The notes under the pieces: model-generated | Database searches by the model: none | The model's input: only the letters and a program-made list of their open reading frames with translations | Told to the model about the DNA's origin: nothing | Made by a program: the position numbers and the translations under genes | Origin: a virus | Direction: 5' to 3' (one strand) | Virus record (IMG/VR): IMGVR_UViG_3300042923_000221 | Location: 1-46,858 of that record | DNA length: 46,858 nucleotides | Shown: positions 33,170 to 41,269 of the stretch, piece after piece | Position numbering within the stretch: position 1 is the stretch's first letter | How the letters are laid out: each line of letters opens with the position of its first letter

Positions 33170-33184
33170 TGGTCCCTTTTTTTA
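33161..33184 (+). terminator. intrinsic terminator
   Basis: GGGGCC, loop TAGT, GGTCCC (one G-T pair) and eight T. Ends the first early operon; the next begins at the promoter 33232. Confidence 0.85.
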
Positions 33185-33231
33185 TTTCTATGAAACTAGT
33201 AAGTTTAGGTAAAAATATTTCCATAAAGTAC

Positions 33232-33269
33232 TAGACAAGTGGTATCGGAACTGATATAGTTGGTATCAG
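33232..33269 (+). promoter_or_regulatory. promoter plus operator of the replication operon
   Basis: TAGACA (33232-33237), 17 bases and TATAGT (33255-33260). The inverted repeat CTGATA (33251-33256)/TATCAG (33264-33269) covers the -10, and GGTATC occurs twice (33241 and 33262). The first gene downstream encodes a ribbon-helix-helix protein, so autorepression is likely. Confidence 0.75.
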
Positions 33270-33285
33270 AAAGGAGTTGAAAATA

Positions 33286-33444
33286 ATGTCCATCAAGAAA
33301 CTACAGATGCCCGTTAGATTCAGACCTTCCACTAAGGAAGACTTGGAAAAAGCGGCATACGCTTCTGAAATGAGTCAGAGCGAATACGTTGCCAAGGCAG
33401 TCGAGGAAAAGTTGGAGCGCGAACGAAAAGAAGGTAGGTTGTAA
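33286..33444 (+). CDS. ribbon-helix-helix (CopG/Arc-like) regulator
   Basis: 52 aa with SD AAAGGAG. The strand MPVRFRPSTKEDLEKAAYA, then helix-turn-helix text EMSQSEYVAKAVEEKLE is the RHH plan: one beta strand and two helices, a dimeric repressor. It likely binds the CTGATA/TATCAG operator over its own promoter and tunes the replication genes. Confidence 0.8.
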   Translation: MSIKKLQMPVRFRPSTKEDLEKAAYASEMSQSEYVAKAVEEKLERERKEGRL

Positions 33445-33518
33445 TGCTGCCGTTTGAAATCACCAAAGAAGAATTGGACGAAGAGTATGAGCAAACAACA
33501 GGCGAGCGGGTGAGGTGA
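33444..33518 (+). CDS. 24-aa acidic peptide
   Basis: TAATG start coupling and TGATG end coupling with the replication organiser. MLPFEITKEELDEEYEQTTG is acidic and helical. Probably a real leader or coupler peptide. Confidence 0.5.
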   Translation: MLPFEITKEELDEEYEQTTGERVR

Positions 33519-34228
33519 TGGAAGGGTGGTTTAAACTTCATCGCAAGATCATGGAGAACCCAATATTCAGCGATGCAGATTTACTCAGACTTTGGATATT
33601 TTGCTTATCTAAAGCGACATACAAACAGACCAAAGTCATGATCGACAAGCAGGAAGTTGAGTTATATCCAGGACAGTTTGTAACCGGTAGATTCTCACTT
33701 TATGCAGACTACAATCTTGGTGTCAGTCCTAGAAAAAAAGTGAAGGACACAACGCTGTGGAGCTGGTTAAAACGTCTTGAAACATACGGAAACATTGACA
33801 TCAAAACAACCAACAAATATAGCGTAGTGACGGTACTTAAATGGAATGAATATCAAGATACTTTGACAACAGAACCACAACAGATTGACAACAAACTGAC
33901 AGCAGACTGCTGTCAAACTGACACAAACAAGAAGTTAAGAACTAAAGAAGTAAAAGAAAAAGAGTATATACAACTTGAAGATATGCCACACGTTAAAATC
34001 ACAATAGACGAGTTTAACAAACTTGTGAAGTTGATCGGAAGCGAAGAAAAGGTCATGAACAAAATAATATATTTTGCATCATGGATACTAGGTCAACCAG
34101 ATAAAAAACAAAAGTCTGCTAGTGCGTACCTTTCTATAACAGCATGGCATAAACGAGACGGAGAGAAGAAAGAGGAACAAAAACCTAAAAAAGCGAGTGA
34201 AGAACGGCAGGTGGAGTGGTTGACATGA
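33518..34228 (+). CDS. replisome organiser / DnaD-like helicase-loading protein
   Basis: 236 aa from ATG 33518. Opening GWFKLHRKIMENPIFSDADLLRLW is the classic start of phage replication proteins of the O/DnaD type. A winged helix follows (TTLWSWLKRLETYGNIDIKT, then TVLKWNEYQ). A linker rich in Thr, Gln and Lys precedes a C-terminal helical domain (residues 150-200). Binds the phage origin and recruits the helicase encoded next (ATGA overlap). Confidence 0.85.
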   Translation: MEGWFKLHRKIMENPIFSDADLLRLWIFCLSKATYKQTKVMIDKQEVELYPGQFVTGRFSLYADYNLGVSPRKKVKDTTLWSWLKRLETYGNIDIKTTNKYSVVTVLKWNEYQDTLTTEPQQIDNKLTADCCQTDTNKKLRTKEVKEKEYIQLEDMPHVKITIDEFNKLVKLIGSEEKVMNKIIYFASWILGQPDKKQKSASAYLSITAWHKRDGEKKEEQKPKKASEERQVEWLT

Positions 34229-35532
34229 TGTTTGCAAACTACAAAGCAGAAATGTCCATCATCAGTGCAATGATGAACGGTCACATCAACGAAGTGACAA
34301 GCAAGTTGGACAAGCGTGTGTTACAGAGTCCAGAAGCGATTGACGCATACTGGAAGATATACAATTTGGAGTACAAGCACAAAGCGGTGAATGAACGGAT
34401 CGTGATGGAGGAATACAGCAAGCACGGGAACAATAAGATGCTGGACTACATCACAAGCTGCTGTTCACTGAAAGTAGGTAAAGAAGATATACCGTACCAT
34501 GTTGGAGAGTTGAAGACATCGTACCTATGCAAGCTTGGGAAAGAGTACGCCGAAGAAATAAACAGTTACATCCTGAGCGACAACGTTGACACCGAAAAGC
34601 TATCAGCGGTACTGAGAAGCGGAATGCAGACGGACGACAACATGGGAGATACGGAAACGCTGCGAACGCCGGGAGAAATAGCCGGAGAAATGTTCGAGGA
34701 TTACTACCAGCGTTTGACCGGACAGAAGAAACGTGAAGGCATACAGATCAAGTCCATGCCGAAACTTGACGACATCATGTACGGACTTAACCCACAGGAG
34801 TTGACCATCATATGCGCTCAAAGCGGAAAAGGTAAAACGGCGTTTGCGCTTAACCTTGCGAGAGACGTAGCGATTGACCAGGGAGAACCAATATTATACG
34901 CAAATGCAGAAATGAAGATTAACATTTTGGTTTCACGGCTGGTGTCACAATTAACCGCAATCGACTTAACTGAGGTTATCCGAGCAAGTCACATGGAAGG
35001 CGATAAGAAAGAAAAAATGTTCCAAGTTTCCGAAGCGGTAGACAAGATCGGAAAAAGCGGAATGCACATATCAGACCTCCCAGTAATGACAATCGGTATG
35101 ATTCGTAGGGATTACAAAAAGATGGCACTGGCAGGAAAAGCACCAAAGGTTATATTCATCGACTATCTTGGGCGGATGGAGTACGAAGGTAAGCAGAACG
35201 GAAAGAAAGAGTACGAAATACTGCAACTGCTGGCAGAGGAAAGCAAAATCATGGCAAGAGAATTAAATGTGAGTGTGGTGGCACTGGCCCAGCTTAGCGA
35301 AGCTGGAACGATTGAAGCATCAAAGCGGATTAAAAATCCATGCGAAAACCTCATATTTCTTGAACAACTTGCCGAACCAGCGGAAGAAGACGACCAAGAG
35401 AAAATGACAAGCAATCAGAAACGGTACTGCAATTATAAATTAACATTTCACAAAGCAAGAAACGCACCAGATGGAAAAAGACTGTACTTGCAATTCAATA
35501 AGGCAATACAGAAGGTGATCGAAGTTGAATAA
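34225..35532 (+). CDS. replicative DNA helicase (DnaB-like)
   Basis: 435 aa. Small N-terminal helical domain (residues 1-120), linker, and a RecA-fold domain with Walker A CAQSGKGKTAFALNLA (198-205 core), YANAEMKINILVSRLVSQLTA, Walker B VIFIDYLGRM and VVALAQLSE. DnaB-type motifs are in order. Forms the hexameric replication helicase. The stop overlaps the primase start. Confidence 0.92.
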   Translation: MMFANYKAEMSIISAMMNGHINEVTSKLDKRVLQSPEAIDAYWKIYNLEYKHKAVNERIVMEEYSKHGNNKMLDYITSCCSLKVGKEDIPYHVGELKTSYLCKLGKEYAEEINSYILSDNVDTEKLSAVLRSGMQTDDNMGDTETLRTPGEIAGEMFEDYYQRLTGQKKREGIQIKSMPKLDDIMYGLNPQELTIICAQSGKGKTAFALNLARDVAIDQGEPILYANAEMKINILVSRLVSQLTAIDLTEVIRASHMEGDKKEKMFQVSEAVDKIGKSGMHISDLPVMTIGMIRRDYKKMALAGKAPKVIFIDYLGRMEYEGKQNGKKEYEILQLLAEESKIMARELNVSVVALAQLSEAGTIEASKRIKNPCENLIFLEQLAEPAEEDDQEKMTSNQKRYCNYKLTFHKARNAPDGKRLYLQFNKAIQKVIEVE

Positions 35533-36499
35533 CCACGTATACGTTGACGTAGCTGTAGAAGGAGTACACAACCGCAATAAGATACACCGGTATGATAGTT
35601 TGAATACCTGGGATAAACACTTGAAAGATACATACACCACGTATTTCAGGTACGGCGAAGACATGAAGCAGCACGTTAAAGACACCGGGTCCGTAAAGGG
35701 ATTCACAGGAAGCGCATATTCTCCTTGGATACCATTCGATATTGACTCTGAGAACCTGAGAGAAGCGCATCAGCAGTTAATCAAGTTACTGTCACAGATC
35801 AATAAATACGGCGTGAGCATGGACAACCTAAAGATTTACTTTAGCGGTTCCAAAGGATTTCACGTTATGCTGCCGGCATCACTGGTAGGCGTAGAGCCAT
35901 CAGAAGATATTCACATGAGGTTCAGACGGTTTGCCAAGAGGATCGGAAACGGCGTAAAACTGGACATGTCCATATACGACAAGGTGAAGTTGTTCAGACT
36001 TCCGAACACCATAAACACCAAGAGTGGAAAGTATAAGATTCAGCTAAGACCATTTGAGATTACCGCATTGAATGCAATGGACATTAAAGAGAAAGCTTCT
36101 ATCCAGCGCGAAGAGTGGGAAGTGCCAGAAGTTGGAATAAACGACACACTTCAATCCATCTATGACAGCGAAGAAATACAGAAGCCCATCGTACACACGA
36201 CTAGCGACACTGTGAAGACTAAGATATGCCTTCACCGCATGATGCAGGGAATTACAAGTGGGGAACGCGACAATGTGGCAATCAGAGTTGTTGATCATTT
36301 GAAAAAAAATGGACTTCCGGAAGATATGATTTGGGCTGCTTTGGTTGAGTGGAATAAAAAAAATTCACCACCACTAACCGAAGAGGAAATAAAAGTTACG
36401 TTCAGACAAGGCATGAAAGAATATGATTTCGGATGTTCAGATTTTTTGTTGGATAAGTACTGTGACAAAAGGTGCATATTCTATAAAGGGGTGAAATGA
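35525..36499 (+). CDS. archaeo-eukaryotic-type primase (AEP)
   Basis: 324 aa from TTG 35525 (SD GAAGGTGATC). AEP motif I PFDIDSE (Asp72, Asp74) and motif II SGSKGFHVMLP (107-117), then FRLPNTINTKSGKYKIQL (motif III-like). The C-terminus has a PriCT-like helical region and a Cys cluster CSDFLLDKYCDKRC that may bind Zn or Fe-S. Makes RNA primers beside the DnaB helicase. AEP rather than DnaG primases are typical of many phages and plasmids. Confidence 0.85.
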   Translation: MNNHVYVDVAVEGVHNRNKIHRYDSLNTWDKHLKDTYTTYFRYGEDMKQHVKDTGSVKGFTGSAYSPWIPFDIDSENLREAHQQLIKLLSQINKYGVSMDNLKIYFSGSKGFHVMLPASLVGVEPSEDIHMRFRRFAKRIGNGVKLDMSIYDKVKLFRLPNTINTKSGKYKIQLRPFEITALNAMDIKEKASIQREEWEVPEVGINDTLQSIYDSEEIQKPIVHTTSDTVKTKICLHRMMQGITSGERDNVAIRVVDHLKKNGLPEDMIWAALVEWNKKNSPPLTEEEIKVTFRQGMKEYDFGCSDFLLDKYCDKRCIFYKGVK

Positions 36500-36948
36500 T
36501 GGACAAGGACATGAATAGATTTATGGATAAAGTTGACGTTACGGAAAAATGTTGGTTTTGGAAAAACGGGAAAAGCGATTCCGGTTATGGTGTTTTCCAT
36601 TGGAGATCTAAAAGTATAAGAGCACACAGATTCATTTGGATAAGTAAATTTGGCGATATCCCAAATAACATGCATGTTCTCCACAAATGCGACAATCGTT
36701 TGTGTGTTAATCCTGATCACTTATTTTTAGGAACTCATCAAGACAACATGATTGATCGAAACGAAAAAGGAAGAACAGCAGTACAACGCGGTGAAAAGTG
36801 TGGAACATCTAAACTTACTGAAAAAGAAGTGAAAGAAATAAAGGATCACTATACAAAGAAAGAAATGTCTCAGTATCAATTAGCTAAAAAATATAACGTT
36901 CATCAGTCGGTTATAAGTAGAGCAATAAACGGAAAGACATGGTTCTAA
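36496..36948 (+). CDS. HNH homing-type endonuclease
   Basis: 150 aa from ATG 36496, overlapping the primase stop. HNH_3 core: KCWFWKNGKSDSGYGVF, RAHRFIWISKFG, then HKCDNRLCVNPDHLFLG (Cys, Cys, Asn, His) and NMIDRNEKGR. The C-terminal NUMOD-like helix-turn-helix (EMSQYQLAKKYNVHQSVIS) binds DNA. Visibly more A+T rich than its neighbours. A selfish insertion between primase and the next gene is likely; no intron is visible. Confidence 0.85.
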   Translation: MMDKDMNRFMDKVDVTEKCWFWKNGKSDSGYGVFHWRSKSIRAHRFIWISKFGDIPNNMHVLHKCDNRLCVNPDHLFLGTHQDNMIDRNEKGRTAVQRGEKCGTSKLTEKEVKEIKDHYTKKEMSQYQLAKKYNVHQSVISRAINGKTWF

Positions 36949-36949
36949 C

Positions 36950-37228
36950 ATGAACACGGACATTGTGGCTCAGGCAATCGAATTTTACGACAGCGGAGAT
37001 TATGACAAAGCGTTTGAACTGGCTGCACAGTTTGACAAGTACCAACGGGATTCATTTTTCAAGTACACCGGCATTGATCTGGATCCTGAAAGAACACTAG
37101 ATGCGAGAATCGTCATAGGTGCATACAAGATTGAGAGTGAACCGGACGAAGCGAAAAAGACTGAGTACTTGAATGTTTATGATTCATTGGTTGAAAAAAA
37201 GCTTCGATACAACCGCAATACTCAGTGA
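36950..37228 (+). CDS. early protein, unknown (92 aa)
   Basis: Helical with TPR-like text (AIEFYDSGDYDKAFELAAQF). No SD beyond GGTTCTAAC, so translation may be coupled to the HNH gene. Probably displaced from the primase by the HNH insertion. Confidence 0.6.
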   Translation: MNTDIVAQAIEFYDSGDYDKAFELAAQFDKYQRDSFFKYTGIDLDPERTLDARIVIGAYKIESEPDEAKKTEYLNVYDSLVEKKLRYNRNTQ

Positions 37229-37253
37229 AACGGAGGCCGAACCAGGTCACAAT

Positions 37254-37284
37254 AAGTATATCCATACCCCTAAATAATATACTT
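37254..37284. promoter_or_regulatory. inverted repeat, possible operator
   Basis: AAGTATAT (37254-37261) and ATATACTT (37277-37284), perfect arms with 15 bases between, directly upstream of the SD of the 37299 gene. Could be an operator or an RNA hairpin. Confidence 0.5.
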
Positions 37285-37298
37285 AAAGGAGGGAGAGA

Positions 37299-37580
37299 AT
37301 GGCTAATATCCCACCAGACAAACGCAAACTCTACAACAGCCGAAACCAAATGCAAAACACCTGGAACAGCTTTTCGTGGCTCTTAAAAGATAAAGTAGAT
37401 CAATTAGATCACTTAATGTTCAAGATGTATCAAGAATCCCGCACCTTAGGAGTCACAGAGGAATATTACAAAGAGTTCGTGAACACCAACATGTACAACT
37501 TAATCGACAGTGTAGCCGCAGAGAGGGAAGAAAGAGAACGCCAAGGAACAGGCAGAGGCAAACATAGCCGCCAGAGCTAA
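37299..37580 (+). CDS. helical early protein, unknown (93 aa)
   Basis: SD AAAGGAGGG. Helical with a basic, Arg/Gly/Gln-rich tail (EREERERQGTGRGKHSRQ). Followed by an 86-base gap that holds no gene. Confidence 0.6.
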   Translation: MANIPPDKRKLYNSRNQMQNTWNSFSWLLKDKVDQLDHLMFKMYQESRTLGVTEEYYKEFVNTNMYNLIDSVAAEREERERQGTGRGKHSRQS

Positions 37581-37666
37581 TACAAGCCCTACACAGACGT
37601 TATAACCGCAAGGACAGGCACAAGCTAGGGTATGAACAATCAAGCTCTCTACGGGGCTTACAGAAG

Positions 37667-37936
37667 GTGAGATGGTGGATAGTGTTAACGTTCAGATTAG
37701 GAAAATGCAGCGCATGCGGTCGAACAAAACCACTTAAAGGGACCAAAAACAAACGCTGCTATGATTGCACTCTTTCTGGATTCACCAAGAAATCTAAGAA
37801 CATTCCGTGGAAACAGAAGGAATCAGGAAAAGAACATATAGATTGGACAAAGTTACCTGATGGAGTAGTGATTAACGACAAGATGACTAAAGAAGAAGTT
37901 AATAAAATATTTGGAGTGGAAATTGATGGAAATTGA
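37667..37936 (+). CDS. zinc-finger protein, start uncertain
   Basis: 89 aa from GTG 37667; an internal GTG at 37679 is a possible shorter start. CSACGRTKPLKGTKNKRCYDC (Cys14 to Cys34) is a Cys4 zinc ribbon. A basic region and a C-terminal helix follow. Overlaps the next gene by 11 bases. Confidence 0.6.
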   Translation: MRWWIVLTFRLGKCSACGRTKPLKGTKNKRCYDCTLSGFTKKSKNIPWKQKESGKEHIDWTKLPDGVVINDKMTKEEVNKIFGVEIDGN

Positions 37937-38237
37937 GAGAATCGAACAAATGAAACGGGCGTTTGAGATATACGGTTCACTTGCTACTGAGTCCACCATT
38001 GAAGTTCTTAGCGCTCTTGAACAGATGAATAAAGACATTGATACTTTGAAGTTACTTAATCACGAATTGTTAATATTATCAAAACAGAGCAAAAAAGATG
38101 TTTACAAGAGGCTTTCAGAAGCAAATGAGACTATCCGCAGATATGAAAAGGCACTGAACCATATTGCAGACAAGTCTATTTTCTACCTGCGTAAAGTTGC
38201 ACTAACAGTACTAAAAGGAGAGGAAATAGACGTGTGA
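37926..38237 (+). CDS. coiled-coil early protein, unknown (103 aa)
   Basis: ATG 37926 (SD GGAGTGG, 7 bases). Long helices from end to end (ESTIEVLSALEQMNKDIDTLK, KRLSEANETIRRYEKALNH). Function unknown. Confidence 0.65.
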   Translation: MEIERIEQMKRAFEIYGSLATESTIEVLSALEQMNKDIDTLKLLNHELLILSKQSKKDVYKRLSEANETIRRYEKALNHIADKSIFYLRKVALTVLKGEEIDV

Positions 38238-38530
38238 GCAAACAATGGGAATGTATAGAGTGTAAAACACCAATTGATTATGAACCGGAATACTGCTGTA
38301 GTGGATATATGTGCGGATGCATGGGAATGCCTATTGACCCTCCGTTGTGTGTAAGATGCTTTGAACGAATTATAAACGGAAGAGTGAAGAACACATATAA
38401 AACAACCGTATCAACCAAAGGAAACACGGTATATACATTTTGGAATAGAAAAACACCGTATGAGAAGGAAATGGAAAGACTCTCTAACATGTGTCACAAC
38501 TACTATTTAAACATGAAGGCGAGAGGGTGA
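38234..38530 (+). CDS. Cys-rich zinc protein
   Basis: 98 aa from GTG 38234 (overlap GTGA, SD AAAGGAGAGG). About ten Cys in residues 6-50, including CIEC, CC, CGC, CVRC, suggesting two zinc sites. The second half is basic. Function unknown. Confidence 0.65.
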   Translation: MSKQWECIECKTPIDYEPEYCCSGYMCGCMGMPIDPPLCVRCFERIINGRVKNTYKTTVSTKGNTVYTFWNRKTPYEKEMERLSNMCHNYYLNMKARG

Positions 38531-38535
38531 AGGGA

Positions 38536-38817
38536 ATGACAAAAGAAGTGAAATACTACACCGACAGAAAAGGGAATAAAGTCAAAGTCGGTGATAGAGT
38601 GGGTTATTTCCGAGGCGTATCCAATGAACTTTTATTTTCGGATGTGGTTAGTAAAATAACCAAGGCAGGAAGTTATATCGAAGTGTTTGTAGAAGGAAGA
38701 CCGCACCAATTAAGCACGTTGTGCCTTGAGCTTTTGCCGCAGGCCACCGAGTCGTCCGAAAACACTCAGGCGCAAGCCGGGGGCCGTATAGAGAGGTCTG
38801 GGGGTTCCTATGAATAA
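38536..38817 (+). CDS. SH3-like small protein, unknown (93 aa)
   Basis: SD GAAGGG. VKVGDRVGYFRGVSNELLFS is a small barrel. The tail is disordered (Ser, Gln, Gly). Overlaps the next start by 8 bases. Confidence 0.6.
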   Translation: MTKEVKYYTDRKGNKVKVGDRVGYFRGVSNELLFSDVVSKITKAGSYIEVFVEGRPHQLSTLCLELLPQATESSENTQAQAGGRIERSGGSYE

Positions 38818-39112
38818 ACTAACAGAGATCAAAGAGAGACACAACGGAATCAAATTCATGTCACACACAAGAACACACAAAGACGCTTTACAGTATGAGG
38901 ACGATGTAACTTACCTAATTTCTCTCCTAGAAGAAAAGGACAAAGCCCTAGCGTTCTACGCAGACGAAAACAACTACGAACAGCAGAAAGAACTATACGA
39001 CGAGAATAACCCATTAGACTTTTATTTCGAAGAACCTTTAGTCCTCAACGGAAAAGGTGATATCGCCCGTAAAGCCCTTAATACATCCTCTAACAACGAA
39101 GGAGAGGTATAA
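38810..39112 (+). CDS. early protein, unknown (100 aa)
   Basis: SD GGGGG. Starts MNKLTEIKERHNGIKFM; a recurring phage theme is helical text EDDVTYLISLLEEKDKALAFYAD. Function unknown. Confidence 0.65.
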   Translation: MNKLTEIKERHNGIKFMSHTRTHKDALQYEDDVTYLISLLEEKDKALAFYADENNYEQQKELYDENNPLDFYFEEPLVLNGKGDIARKALNTSSNNEGEV

Positions 39113-39115
39113 CGT

Positions 39116-39550
39116 ATGACGCCAGAACGGATAGAAGAGATCAAACACGTAGCAAAACTTTATCCTAGAACGCCATCTTCTTACGTAAATGAGTTGCTGG
39201 CTGCTCTAGAAGAGGCACAACACCGTATCGGAGATTTGGAAACAGGCCTGCGAGTGTCAGAACGAACCGGAATGAAATGGTATGACGAGTTGGCAGAGGC
39301 ACAAAAGAACTACAAATACGCTGCAGAAGCATCAGAGATGGTCAACACTTCATTGAGTCATGTGGCTGAAGAAAGAAACACATTACGTCAAGAGATGGCA
39401 GAGGCACAACAGACCATAGCCCGGCAACGGGAGGCGCTGGAAAAAATAGATAAAGCATGCCGGAAACGGTCGTTTAATGATTGCGGTGATCTGAGGGCTG
39501 TTGTATACGATATTGCATATGCAGCACTTGGAGGGGAGACACAGCCATGA
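39116..39550 (+). CDS. coiled-coil early protein (144 aa)
   Basis: SD GGAGAGG. Text of the type PERIEEIKHVAKLYPRTPSS, then heptads AEERNTLRQEMAEAQQTIAR. The N-terminal motif is shared in spirit with the 38810 protein. Function unknown. Confidence 0.65.
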   Translation: MTPERIEEIKHVAKLYPRTPSSYVNELLAALEEAQHRIGDLETGLRVSERTGMKWYDELAEAQKNYKYAAEASEMVNTSLSHVAEERNTLRQEMAEAQQTIARQREALEKIDKACRKRSFNDCGDLRAVVYDIAYAALGGETQP

Positions 39551-39951
39551 CACAGGTACAGCTAACAGACCAGCAGCTTAACCGGGTGCTAGCGGAGAAG
39601 ATGGGGTACAGCGTGGTACTTCGTGGAGAAAGATTCGTGTTGTTGAACCCGAATGGACAAAGAAACTGGCATGTCACATTTTGTGATGATGAGCAAGAAG
39701 CATGGCTTCATACGCCTGATTACTGCACTGACCCTGCTGCCTCTCTAGAGGTACAGACAAAGGCTCTGGAAGTGGATACAGGGCAGTATCTCATAAACCT
39801 CTCTAAAGTAATTAAAGCTGATACGTCATTCGAGGGACTGCATATCAGATTCCCGAATTTGGACGAAACTATCAAGCAAATGCTACTCGCCAGCCCCCGA
39901 GAGAGGGCAGAGGCGGCATATATCACACTAAGAGGTGAAACCCATGAGTAG
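39547..39951 (+). CDS. BC1872/ABA-sandwich family protein
   Basis: 134 aa with SD GGAGGGGAG, ATGA overlap. Opening TDQQLNRVLAEKMGY and WLHTPDYCTDPAASLEVQTKA are typical of the phage ABA-sandwich family (BC1872-like), found widely in Bacillus phage genomes with unknown role. C-terminal RERAEAAYITLRGE helix conserved too. Confidence 0.8.
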   Translation: MTQVQLTDQQLNRVLAEKMGYSVVLRGERFVLLNPNGQRNWHVTFCDDEQEAWLHTPDYCTDPAASLEVQTKALEVDTGQYLINLSKVIKADTSFEGLHIRFPNLDETIKQMLLASPRERAEAAYITLRGETHE

Positions 39952-40183
39952 AGGAGTCAAAAGACACAGAAGAGTATCCCCTATGCCCGTAACATCATCC
40001 TTCCCACCCAGAGACATGAGTAAGACCTACTCAGAGCCTGTCTCCTACGTGTTAAGTGAGGAACAGTTAGCTGAGATCATCTTAAAGTACGGAGCGCCTA
40101 CAATGCCTCTCAGTAGCCGTAGACCACACTCTGGCATGCACGAGCAGAGATATAAACCGACAAAGGGAGAGAAACGGAAATGA
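39944..40183 (+). CDS. basic, Pro-rich protein, unknown (79 aa)
   Basis: ATG 39944 with SD GAGGTG. Disordered and rich in Pro, Ser, Arg (RRVSPMPVTSSFPPRD). A short helix LSEEQLAEIILKYG in the middle. Overlaps the RuvC start by ATGA. Confidence 0.55.
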   Translation: MSRGVKRHRRVSPMPVTSSFPPRDMSKTYSEPVSYVLSEEQLAEIILKYGAPTMPLSSRRPHSGMHEQRYKPTKGEKRK

Positions 40184-40707
40184 CATCATTCGTGGGAATC
40201 GATCCATCAACAAAGACTGGCCTCGTCATGCTTAACGAACAAGGGGAAGCATACTATCAGCAAGAATTGTTACTGAAGACAGGCATATACTCCACAGCCC
40301 AGCAGATTAAGGAGTATGGAGAGTCGATTGTAAGAGCGTTGCCAGATAAGTCCATTGTGGCAATCGAAGGATTTTCGTTTGGATCTGTCGGTCAAGGAGT
40401 AAGCACACAGTACGGCGTAGGATTCGCCATCCGGTTCGCGCTAATCAACAGAGGCATCATGTACATTGAACCCACGCCATCACAGGTGAAGAAATTTGCC
40501 AGCGGTAAAGGTAACACTCCGAAGGATGGGCTAGTGCTGCCCATCTTCAAGCAATGGGGCTTTGAACACAGCAGTGATAACGTCCGGGACGCATTCATTC
40601 TGGCACAGATCGCGAAGAGTCTACAGAAAGGAGCAGAGCTAAAGAAGTATCAACAAGAAGTGATGGAAATGCTCATGAAACCAAAAGAAGGGAAGAAAAA
40701 GAAATGA
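40180..40707 (+). CDS. RuvC-like Holliday junction resolvase
   Basis: 175 aa with SD GGGAGAG. RNase H fold with FVGIDPSTKTGLVML (Asp8), IVAIEGFSFGS (Glu63) and SDNVRDAFILA (Asp133, Asp137) as the acidic set. A Lys-rich tail follows. It resolves recombination or replication junctions before packaging. Length fits the phage RuvC family. Confidence 0.88.
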   Translation: MTSFVGIDPSTKTGLVMLNEQGEAYYQQELLLKTGIYSTAQQIKEYGESIVRALPDKSIVAIEGFSFGSVGQGVSTQYGVGFAIRFALINRGIMYIEPTPSQVKKFASGKGNTPKDGLVLPIFKQWGFEHSSDNVRDAFILAQIAKSLQKGAELKKYQQEVMEMLMKPKEGKKKK

Positions 40708-40787
40708 ACAAATACGAAGCTATATTTGCATCAGTTATGATAGCGTCACTATGCTCTGTGCTGATTGCGCTAATTATATTCGCATGA
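40704..40787 (+). CDS. 27-aa membrane peptide
   Basis: MNKYEAIFASVMIASLCSVL then LIALIIF: one transmembrane helix. ATGA overlaps at both ends with its neighbours show coupling. Function unknown. Confidence 0.6.
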   Translation: MNKYEAIFASVMIASLCSVLIALIIFA

Positions 40788-40948
40788 AATATTCTGCCAT
40801 CATCCCACATTGGTACAGAGTAAACGACACAGCCATCCTCATAGACCAACGGTATGCGCTTGTAGGGCACTATAAGCAGATAGGTAACCAAATACACCGG
40901 GAACACATTAGACAGGCTGAGAAAGCCACACAGGAGGTTAAGAGATGA
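40784..40948 (+). CDS. 54-aa early protein, unknown
   Basis: ATGA-coupled. WYRVNDTAILIDQRYALVGHY then helix REHIRQAEKATQEV. No family recognised. Confidence 0.6.
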   Translation: MKYSAIIPHWYRVNDTAILIDQRYALVGHYKQIGNQIHREHIRQAEKATQEVKR

Positions 40949-41163
40949 TTCCTTACAATGACGTTATTGAAAAGTATGTATCTAATGGCGGTAACATCAA
41001 AAATTCAATGTTTGTACATTCGTTACCAGAACTCGAAGAACTTAGTTATATTGACACCAAGTATGGACGGATAGAATGCAAATTTAACCCGTACTTGCCT
41101 AACGATTCGATGTGGATTGTGGCTAAAACTGCTCCCTTTGATTCCAAATTTACATTTGAATAA
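40945..41163 (+). CDS. 72-aa early protein, unknown
   Basis: ATGA overlap, SD AGGAGG. Mixed alpha/beta; more A+T rich than its neighbours. Last gene before the promoter gap at 41164-41269. Confidence 0.6.
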   Translation: MIPYNDVIEKYVSNGGNIKNSMFVHSLPELEELSYIDTKYGRIECKFNPYLPNDSMWIVAKTAPFDSKFTFE

Positions 41164-41221
41164 ACCTAGCGAAGCGACAGCCGGAAAAGAAAAGAAATAG
41201 TACAAAATTACCAGTTTAATA

Positions 41222-41230
41222 TGATACAAT
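41222..41230 (+). promoter_or_regulatory. extended -10 promoter
   Basis: TGATACAAT (TG at 41222-41223, TACAAT at 41225-41230). The -35 is weak. Predicted start near 41237, about 35 bases before the GTG of the coiled-coil gene. Confidence 0.6.
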
Positions 41231-41269
41231 AAGGGTATAAGCACAAATTTGATCTAAGGGGAGATAAAC

